Source: MGBC124762 sp048201935 (GTDB lineage: Bacteria > Bacillota > Clostridia > Oscillospirales > Oscillospiraceae). From it: DNA of 64,000 nt. The stretch lies in the NCBI GenBank assembly GCA_048201935.1, contig DBFBGR010000015.1:1-64000 (forward strand). The letters are read 5' to 3'. This document shows positions 58,698 through 64,000 of the stretch, piece after piece (the stretch's first letter is position 1; every line of letters begins with the position of its first letter). The position numbers and the translations under genes were made by a program. Under the pieces are notes generated by a model. The model saw nothing but the letters and a program-made list of their open reading frames with translations. It was not told the origin of the DNA and did not search any database.

Positions 58698-59537
58698 ATG
58701 GCCCACATCGTTGAGATCACCGACTTCGCCGCGGTGGAGCTGGACCCCTACGTCCGGCTCACCGAGGCCCAGTTGCGAAACCGCCTAGAGCCAGAGCTTG
58801 GCATTTTTATCGCCGAAAGCCCCAAGGTCATCGACCGGGCTCTGGACGCGGGCTACAAGCCGGTCAGTCTGCTGATGGAGCGCAAGCACATCACGGGTCA
58901 AGGCGCGCCCATCATCGCCCGCTGCGGAAACGTCCCCGTCTATACCGCCGACGACGCGCTGCTGGCAAAGCTCACCGGCTATCCCCTGACCCGGGGAGTT
59001 TTATGCGCCATGCGGCGACCCGTGCTGCCCAGTGTGGAGGCGCTGTGTCAAAACGCCCACCGGGTAGCCGTGCTGGAAAACATCGTGGACCACACCAACA
59101 TCGGCGCCATCTTCCGCTCCGCCGCCGCCCTGGGGATGGACGCGGTGCTGCTGACCCCCTCGTGCTGCGATCCCCTCTACCGCCGCTCCGCCCGGGTGAG
59201 CATGGGCACGGTGTTCCAGGTCCCCTGGACCCGTATCGGGGATTCCATCGACGACTGGCCCGGGCCCGGCCTGGAGCGGCTTCGGGCCCTGGGTTTCCAA
59301 ACCGTGGCCATGGCCCTTCGTCACGACACCGTGGACATCGACGACCCTGCCCTCCGTCAGGCGGACAAGCTGGCGGTGGTCCTGGGCACCGAGGGGGACG
59401 GTTTGGGAGAGAGCACCATCGCCCAATGCGACCACACCGTGAAGATCCCCATGGCCCACGGCGTGGACTCTCTGAACGTAGCCGCCGCCAGCGCGGTGGC
59501 CTTCTGGGCCCTGCGGTGGGGTCAGGGCCACCCTTGA
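58698..59537 (+). CDS. TrmH/SpoU-family RNA 2'-O-methyltransferase
   Basis: 279 residues; GAGAGGAGG precedes the ATG at 58698. An N-terminal substrate-binding domain (1-110, ELGIFIAESPKVIDRALDAG) is followed by the SPOUT knot domain with motif 1 NIGAIFRSAAALG (catalytic Arg), motif 2 VVLGTEGDGLG and motif 3 IPMAHGVDSLNVAAASAV. It methylates ribose in tRNA or rRNA using S-adenosylmethionine; the exact target cannot be told. Its stop codon overlaps the -35 box of the next promoter. Confidence 0.93.
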   Translation: MAHIVEITDFAAVELDPYVRLTEAQLRNRLEPELGIFIAESPKVIDRALDAGYKPVSLLMERKHITGQGAPIIARCGNVPVYTADDALLAKLTGYPLTRGVLCAMRRPVLPSVEALCQNAHRVAVLENIVDHTNIGAIFRSAAALGMDAVLLTPSCCDPLYRRSARVSMGTVFQVPWTRIGDSIDDWPGPGLERLRALGFQTVAMALRHDTVDIDDPALRQADKLAVVLGTEGDGLGESTIAQCDHTVKIPMAHGVDSLNVAAASAVAFWALRWGQGHP

Positions 59538-59562
59538 CAGCGATGGCGAAATTTGCTATAAT
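59534..59562 (+). promoter_or_regulatory. Consensus promoter of the small Cys-rich lipoprotein gene
   Basis: TTGACA (59534-59539), 17-base spacer, TATAAT (59557-59562): both boxes perfect. A GGCGTTC-TTCG-GAACGCC hairpin (59568-59585) sits at the predicted 5' end of the mRNA and would stabilise it. Confidence 0.9.
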
Positions 59563-59617
59563 AATTGGGCGTTCTTCGGAACGCCACATAAAATCGAGAA
59601 GAAAGAGGTACATGAAT

Positions 59618-59830
59618 ATGAAGAGATTTGTCGTTCTTTTGCTGGCCCTGACCATGATCTTCTCCCTGGCCGCCTGTGGCAGCAAGACCAAGACCACCAC
59701 CTGCGAGCTGTGCGGCAAGGAGGCCGAGTGCAAGTCCATCACCTACGAAGGCGAGACCGGCTGGTTCTGCGTGGACACCTGCTACGACCTGGCCAACAGC
59801 GCCATGGAGATGCTGAAGGCCGCTTCCTGA
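59618..59830 (+). CDS. Small lipoprotein with cysteine motif
   Basis: 70 residues. The ATG at 59618 is preferred (9 bases from AGAGG); the ATG at 59612 is too close. Lipobox FSLAACGS gives a mature protein of about 50 residues with a four-cysteine pattern (TCELCGKEAEC and WFCVDTC) like a small zinc ribbon or a redox pair at the cell surface. It has a perfect sigma-A promoter, a 5' stabilising hairpin and its own terminator, so it is probably abundant. Function unknown. Confidence 0.85.
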   Translation: MKRFVVLLLALTMIFSLAACGSKTKTTTCELCGKEAECKSITYEGETGWFCVDTCYDLANSAMEMLKAAS

Positions 59831-59856
59831 GCCTTCACGGACCAACATCAAGCATC

Positions 59857-59893
59857 CGCCCCGCAGTCCTCTGGGACCGCGGGGCCTTTTTAT
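59857..59893 (+). terminator. Terminator of the small lipoprotein gene
   Basis: GCCCCGC-AGTCC / GGGAC-CGCGGGGC stem followed by CTTTTTA. Confidence 0.85.
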
Positions 59894-59915
59894 GCCCTGG
59901 CAGGGCCTTTCATGC

Positions 59916-59944
59916 TTGTTTTTTGCGCCGGGATGTGCTATGAT
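59916..59944 (+). promoter_or_regulatory. Promoter of the M50 protease-scpAB operon
   Basis: TTGTTT (59916-59921), 17-base spacer, TATGAT (59939-59944). Confidence 0.65.
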
Positions 59945-59982
59945 AAATTATCTTGGAAAAATATAGCCAAGGAGGCGGCACG

Positions 59983-60681
59983 GTGGGCTCTCTTTCCAAT
60001 TTTCTGACCGACATGGACTGGCAGCGGCTGCTGACTATGCTGCTCTCTACGGTGGCGGCCCTCATCTGCCTCACCGTCCACGAGCTGTGCCACGGCCTGG
60101 CCGCCTACCGCCTGGGCGACCCCACCGCCAAGGAGGCCGGGCGGTTGACGTTGAATCCCATCCGGCACATTGACTGGCTCGGCCTGTTGCTGATGGTCAC
60201 CGCCAGGGTAGGCTGGGCCAAGCCCGTGCCTGTGGACCCCAGCCGCTTCAAAGATCCCAAGCGGGACATGGCCCTCACCGCTCTGGCGGGGCCGGTGTCC
60301 AACTTCCTGCTGGCGTGGCTGTTTTTACTGCTGGCCGGCGGGGTCTGGCGGTGGATGGACGCCATCCTCTGGAGCGCTACGGATTGGGCCGTCACCGCGT
60401 TTTACTATCTTTATCTGTTTCTGACAAACGCCGCGGTGCTCAGCGTGGGCCTGGGGATCTTTAACCTCTTCCCTGTCCCGCCTCTGGACGGCTCTAAGGT
60501 CCTCTTTTCCCTGCTCCCCGACAAGGTCTACTTCACCATCCTCCGCTACGAGCGGTTTGTGATGGCTTTTCTGTTGCTGGCGGTGTGGTTCGGTCTGCTG
60601 GACAAGCCCCTGACCTTCCTTATCTCCCACGCCGTCAACGCCCTTTGCGTGGTCAGCTTTTTCCCCTCCCCCTTGTTCTAA
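59983..60681 (+). CDS. Site-2 protease-family (M50) membrane metalloprotease
   Basis: 232 residues from a GTG at 59983, 7 bases after AAGGAGG; a TTG upstream is less likely. Membrane-embedded zinc protease: HELCH (the HExxH zinc site) at about residue 28-32 within the first helix, and the second zinc ligand in NLFPVPPLDGSKVL near residue 170. About five or six membrane helices; no PDZ domain. This minimal M50B group regularly precedes scpA in Firmicutes. The substrate is unknown; relatives cut membrane-bound regulators. Confidence 0.93.
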   Translation: MGSLSNFLTDMDWQRLLTMLLSTVAALICLTVHELCHGLAAYRLGDPTAKEAGRLTLNPIRHIDWLGLLLMVTARVGWAKPVPVDPSRFKDPKRDMALTALAGPVSNFLLAWLFLLLAGGVWRWMDAILWSATDWAVTAFYYLYLFLTNAAVLSVGLGIFNLFPVPPLDGSKVLFSLLPDKVYFTILRYERFVMAFLLLAVWFGLLDKPLTFLISHAVNALCVVSFFPSPLF

Positions 60682-60715
60682 CATCTATCTTCCCGCCGAA
60701 AGTGAGGTGAGAGCC

Positions 60716-61510
60716 GTGGAGGAGCTCACGTTCCATCTGGAAAACGTGGTCAAGGCCAAAGAGGACGCCATGGAGGACTTCAACGGCCCTCTGGACCTCA
60801 TTTTGAGCCTGCTGAGCAAGAACAAAATGGAGATCAAGGACATCCAGATCTCCCTCATCCTGGACCAGTACCTGGCCTGGATGGCCCGGCGGCAGGAACT
60901 GGACCTGGAGGTGGCCAGCGAGTTCGTCACCATGGCCGCCCACCTGGTCTACATCAAGACCCGGATGCTCCTGTCCATCCACGACGAGGAGGCCATGAGC
61001 GAGATGGAGCAGCTCATCGCCGACCTGGAGGCCCACCAGCGCCACGAGAGCTATTTGAAGATACAGGCCATCGCCCCTCAGCTTGGGGAGCGGTATCTCT
61101 ACGGGCGGGACTATATCACCAAGACCCCGGAGCATCTGCCGGTGAACAAGGTCTACCACTACCAGCACAAGCCTGAGGACCTCTACCGGGCCATCTCCCT
61201 GACCATGGAGCGGCTGGACAACCGTCTGCCACCGCCCATGGCGGCCTTTGAGGGCATCGTGGGCCGGGAGCCCTACCCCGTCAGCGACAAGGCCAGCGAG
61301 GTCATCGAGCGGCTTCGCTCCTTCGGCGTGGCCCGGTTCTTGTCCCTCTTTAAGGGCAGCCGCAGCCGCAGCGAGATCGTAGCCACCTTCCTGGCGGTGC
61401 TGGAGCTGTGCAAGGCCTGCCGCATCCTTCTGGCGGGCACCGCCGAGGACTGCACCGTCACCTGCATCGACGACGGCTCCGAGCTCAACATGGACCTAGA
61501 TAGCTACTAA
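60716..61510 (+). CDS. scpA: Segregation and condensation protein A
   Basis: 264 residues. The GTG at 60716 is preferred over the one at 60707 because GAGGT lies 7 bases upstream of it. Kleisin subunit of the SMC-ScpAB condensin: the N-terminal helix bundle begins after DFNGPLDLILSLLSKNKMEI, with KDIQISLILDQYLAW typical, and the C-terminal winged helix (SRSEIVATFLAVLELCK) binds the SMC head. It acts on the nucleoid to compact and segregate chromosomes. Confidence 0.96.
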   Translation: MEELTFHLENVVKAKEDAMEDFNGPLDLILSLLSKNKMEIKDIQISLILDQYLAWMARRQELDLEVASEFVTMAAHLVYIKTRMLLSIHDEEAMSEMEQLIADLEAHQRHESYLKIQAIAPQLGERYLYGRDYITKTPEHLPVNKVYHYQHKPEDLYRAISLTMERLDNRLPPPMAAFEGIVGREPYPVSDKASEVIERLRSFGVARFLSLFKGSRSRSEIVATFLAVLELCKACRILLAGTAEDCTVTCIDDGSELNMDLDSY

Positions 61511-61525
61511 AGGGAGGCGAAGATC

Positions 61526-62344
61526 ATGGAACTCAAAGACACCCAACACGCCATCGAGGCCATCTTGTTCGCCGCGGGCGAGCCTGTGGGCGTGGAGCGC
61601 ATGTGCATGACGTTGGATCTGGACCGGGAGACGGTGGACGAGCTGTGCCGCAACCTGGCCGACCAGCTCAGCTATGAGCACCACGGCATCCGGGTGGTCC
61701 AGTTGGACAACGCCTGGCAGATGTGCTCCGCCCCGGAATATGCCGAGACCGTCCGCCAGACCTTTGAATCGAGAAAGCCCGCCAAGCTCAGCCAGCCCGC
61801 CTTGGAGGTCCTGTCCATCATCGCCTACTTCCAGCCCACCACCAGGGCCTACGTGGACCAGGTCCGGGGCGTGGACAGCTCCTACACCGTAGGACTGCTC
61901 TTAGAGCGCGAGCTCATCGAGGAGTGCGGCCGTCTGGCGGTGCCGGGCCGGCCCATCCTCTACCGCACCACCAAGAACTTCCTGCGCTCCTTTGGCCTCA
62001 GCTCCATCGCCGACCTGCCCGAGCTGCCCAACTCCACCCCCGAGGACGGCCAGATCACCCTGGAGCTCCAGGCCAGCATCGAAAAGCTCCGCTCTACCGA
62101 GGAGATGGCCGACGTGACCGACGACGAGCTTTTGGAGGCCGCCGCCCGCCTGGCCGCCGAGGAAGCCGCCGCGGCGCTGTCGGAGGAGGACTTCCCCGCT
62201 ACTGACGAGACCGCCTCGGCTGAGGATGAAACGCCGGAGGACGGCGGCCACTCCCCTGCCCTCCAGACCTTCGAGGAGCTGGTGGCGGACGCCGAGGAGG
62301 ACGCCGAGGACATCGACGGCGAGGCCGACCCAGAGGACTTATAA
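61526..62344 (+). CDS. scpB: Segregation and condensation protein B
   Basis: 272 residues, ATG 61526 after GGGAGG. Two winged-helix domains (QHAIEAILFAAGEPVGVERM, KLSQPALEVLSIIAYFQPTT, VDSSYTVGLLLERELIEECG, LYRTTKNFLRSFGLSSIADL) bind ScpA. The C-terminal 75 residues are a very acidic, Ala-rich tail (EEMADVTDDELLEAAARLAA onward) absent from short homologues. It is 15 bases after scpA and its stop abuts the next start. Confidence 0.96.
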   Translation: MELKDTQHAIEAILFAAGEPVGVERMCMTLDLDRETVDELCRNLADQLSYEHHGIRVVQLDNAWQMCSAPEYAETVRQTFESRKPAKLSQPALEVLSIIAYFQPTTRAYVDQVRGVDSSYTVGLLLERELIEECGRLAVPGRPILYRTTKNFLRSFGLSSIADLPELPNSTPEDGQITLELQASIEKLRSTEEMADVTDDELLEAAARLAAEEAAAALSEEDFPATDETASAEDETPEDGGHSPALQTFEELVADAEEDAEDIDGEADPEDL

Positions 62345-62983
62345 ATGAAGGTCCTGGGTATCATTTTGTTGGTGCTGGCCGCCCTGGCTTTGCTCCCTGT
62401 GGGGGTCCGGGCGCGGTACGACCAGGACGGGCCGCTGGTGCTGGCCAAGGTCTGGTTCCTCCGGTTTCAGGTCTTCCCACGCAAGGAAAAGAAGGCCAAA
62501 AAGGCGCAAAAGCTGCCCAAAAAGGAGCCTGAAACGTCGGCTGAGGACGACAGTTCCAGCGAAAAAAAGGGCGGCGGGCTGGACGCGGTCCGGGCGGCTC
62601 TGCCCCTGGTCAAGCCCGCCCTGCAGGGCTTCAAGCGGCGTTTGACCATCCAAGACCTGGAGCTCCACGTCACCTGGGCCGCCGATGATCCCGCCGACGC
62701 CGCCGTGGGCTATGGCTACGCCCAGGCCGCTCTGGGGGCGCTGTGGGCGGTGATCGACCAGAACTTCAAGGTCAAAAAGAGCGCCCTGGGCTGCTCGGTG
62801 GACTTTGACCAGGCCACGCCCAGCGTCTACGCCGACGCCACGCTGACCCTCCGTTTGGGCCAGATCGTCACGTTGGCGGTGCCATTACTGTTCAAATTCT
62901 TATCCAACGCAATGCGTATCAAGCATAAAAAGGCGGAAAAAAATCAGGAAAGAGGCGTAAACTATGACGGAACATCCCATTGA
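62345..62983 (+). CDS. DUF2953-family membrane-anchored protein
   Basis: 212 residues; the ATG at 62345 follows the scpB stop directly. One N-terminal membrane helix (MKVLGIILLVLAALALLPVG) is followed by a Lys/Glu-rich linker (45-80) and a DUF2953-like domain (WAADDPADAAVGYGYAQAAL, DFDQATPSVYADATLTLRLG). In sporulating Firmicutes DUF2953 genes (ytfI) lie directly before gerW (ytfJ), as here, so a sporulation role is plausible. No reaction is known. Confidence 0.9.
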   Translation: MKVLGIILLVLAALALLPVGVRARYDQDGPLVLAKVWFLRFQVFPRKEKKAKKAQKLPKKEPETSAEDDSSSEKKGGGLDAVRAALPLVKPALQGFKRRLTIQDLELHVTWAADDPADAAVGYGYAQAALGALWAVIDQNFKVKKSALGCSVDFDQATPSVYADATLTLRLGQIVTLAVPLLFKFLSNAMRIKHKKAEKNQERGVNYDGTSH

Positions 62984-63362
62984 CAACCTGATGACCACCA
63001 CCCTGCAAAAGATCAAGGAGATGCTGGACGTAGACGTGATCGTGGGCAAGCCCATCCAGACCCCCGACGGGCTCACCCTCATCCCCATCTCCAAGCTGTC
63101 TCTGGGCTTTGCCAGCGGCGGCAGCGAGTTCGGCAAAACGCCCCGAGTGGAGGGCAAAAACAACTTTGGCGGCGGCTCCGGCGCGGGGGTCAAGGTCGAA
63201 CCCGTGGCCTTTTTGGTGGTCCGGGGCGAAAACGTGCGGCTGCTGCCCGTTGGGATGCCGCCCGCCGGGCCCATCGACCGGGCCGTGGACATGGTCCCCG
63301 ACGTGGTGGATAAATTCACCGCCTTCTGGGATCAGAGAAAGCGGGATAAGGACGCTTTTTGA
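62964..63362 (+). CDS. gerW: GerW-family sporulation protein (YtfJ)
   Basis: 132 residues, ATG 62964 overlapping the end of the DUF2953 gene, with AAAGAGG upstream. Matches the GerW/YtfJ family: IDNLMTTTLQKIKEMLDVDV, VGKPIQTPDGLTLIPISKLS, GFASGGSEFG, and the Gly-rich GGGSGAGVKVEPVAFLVV centre. In Bacillus subtilis the homologue is found in spores and affects germination with L-alanine. Its presence shows that the organism belongs to a spore-forming lineage. Confidence 0.96.
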   Translation: MTEHPIDNLMTTTLQKIKEMLDVDVIVGKPIQTPDGLTLIPISKLSLGFASGGSEFGKTPRVEGKNNFGGGSGAGVKVEPVAFLVVRGENVRLLPVGMPPAGPIDRAVDMVPDVVDKFTAFWDQRKRDKDAF

Positions 63363-63406
63363 CGGCATACTAAGGCCAACTTCACCAAGCCGCGAGGTGT
63401 GGCCTT

Positions 63407-64000
63407 ATGCGCAAAAAAGTCCTGTCCTTCCTGCTCTCGTTGTCTCTTTACGCCCTTCTATTGCCTATCCCCACCGCCCAGGCGGTGTCCACCTCGGCCC
63501 AGTGCGCCATCCTGATGGAGGCGTCCTCGGGCCGGGTACTTTATGCCCAAAACGCCTGGGAGAGCCGCTCTATCGCCTCCATCACCAAGCTCCTCACCGC
63601 CCTCACCGCGGCGGAGCTATGCCCCGACCTGGACACGCCGGTGACGGTGGACCCCGCCGCCGTGGGGATGGAGGGCTCATCCATGTATCTGGTCGCCGGG
63701 GAGGTCCTACCCCTTCGGCATCTGCTCTACGGTATGCTGCTGCGCTCGGGCAACGACGCGGCGGTGGCGGTGGCCATCCACTGCTCGGGCAGCGTGGAGT
63801 CCTTCGCCCAGGCCATGAACCGCACCGCCCAGCGCCTGGGCATGGCCCACTCCCACTTTACCAACCCCAGCGGTCTGGAGGAGGAGGGCCACTACTCCTG
63901 CGCCTACGACATGGCCCTATGCGCCCAGTCTTTTCTCACGGTCCCAGCCCTGGCTGAGATCGCCGCCACCAAGTCTGTCACCCTGGGGACCCGGGTCATC
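63407..64000 (+). CDS. D-alanyl-D-alanine carboxypeptidase (S11, DacF-like), 3' end off the window
   Basis: Start ATG 63407 with GAGGTG upstream; 198 codons are visible. A signal peptide (MRKKVLSFLLSLSLYALLLP, cleaved near AQA) precedes the penicillin-binding S11 domain with active-site SITK (Ser in SIASITKLLTA) and SGN (LLRSGNDAAVAVA); the KTG box should lie beyond the right edge. It trims the terminal D-Ala from peptidoglycan stem peptides outside the membrane. The position after gerW suggests a spore-cortex or sporulation-time role like DacF, but vegetative function is equally possible. Confidence 0.94.
   Translation, partial: MRKKVLSFLLSLSLYALLLPIPTAQAVSTSAQCAILMEASSGRVLYAQNAWESRSIASITKLLTALTAAELCPDLDTPVTVDPAAVGMEGSSMYLVAGEVLPLRHLLYGMLLRSGNDAAVAVAIHCSGSVESFAQAMNRTAQRLGMAHSHFTNPSGLEEEGHYSCAYDMALCAQSFLTVPALAEIAATKSVTLGTRVI

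Overview
The window reads as chromosomal DNA of a GC-rich, spore-forming member of the Clostridia, most like the Oscillospiraceae (Flavonifractor/Lawsonibacter/Oscillibacter type). The reasons are high-GC genes with strong AGGAGG ribosome sites, S-layer-homology (SLH) surface proteins, InlB-type B repeats, the gerW sporulation gene beside scpAB and a DacF-like carboxypeptidase, and GHKL/LytTR regulators. The assignment is inferred from gene content; no rRNA is present.

Left part (1-5286): accessory DNA. It holds an AT-rich caspase-like protease gene running off the left edge, two tandem tyrosine recombinases, and a hicAB module whose toxin gene is frameshifted but whose promoter and palindromic operator look intact. 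5287-17832 is a minus-strand run: ECF sigma factor, membrane anti-sigma factor, an 843-residue SLH/beta-helix protein and a giant 2803-residue InlB-repeat/SLH protein. A MerR regulator follows. 18838-21570 is a second accessory patch with a 3' fragment of tRNA-Pro (an attachment-site scar), a lone ParA-type ATPase, an integrase pseudogene related to the first integrase, and an HNH protein.

21609-28905 is a second surface-protein locus. A secreted beta-helix protein is divergent from a GHKL histidine kinase carrying an RsiV/DUF3298-like C-terminal sensor, with a LytTR response regulator and an SLH protein downstream. Tandem 21-bp-spaced repeats in the divergent promoter look like the LytTR operator.

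29053-38473 is the most unusual part: one tight operon encoding an SDF-family symporter fused to a degenerate RsbW-like ATPase domain, a STAS protein, a sensor/SpoIIE phosphatase fused to an intact RsbW-like kinase domain, a substrate-binding/permease fusion, an ABC ATPase fused to another degenerate RsbW-like domain, and a CstA transporter. It looks like a partner-switching circuit wired directly onto amino-acid transporters.

38546-52679 carries metabolic and transport genes: amidase, lipoprotein, a polar amino-acid ABC operon, a Na/phosphate cotransporter behind a yybP-ykoY-type riboswitch, a secreted flavodoxin, a fucose-isomerase-family protein with xylulokinase, a PNPOx-fold protein, a GIY-YIG nuclease, citrate synthase and a C-S lyase. 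52877-58574 is a DUF3798-type ABC transporter operon of unknown substrate. 58698-64000 is housekeeping and sporulation DNA: SpoU methylase, small lipoprotein, M50 protease, scpA, scpB, DUF2953, gerW and D-Ala-D-Ala carboxypeptidase (cut by the right edge).
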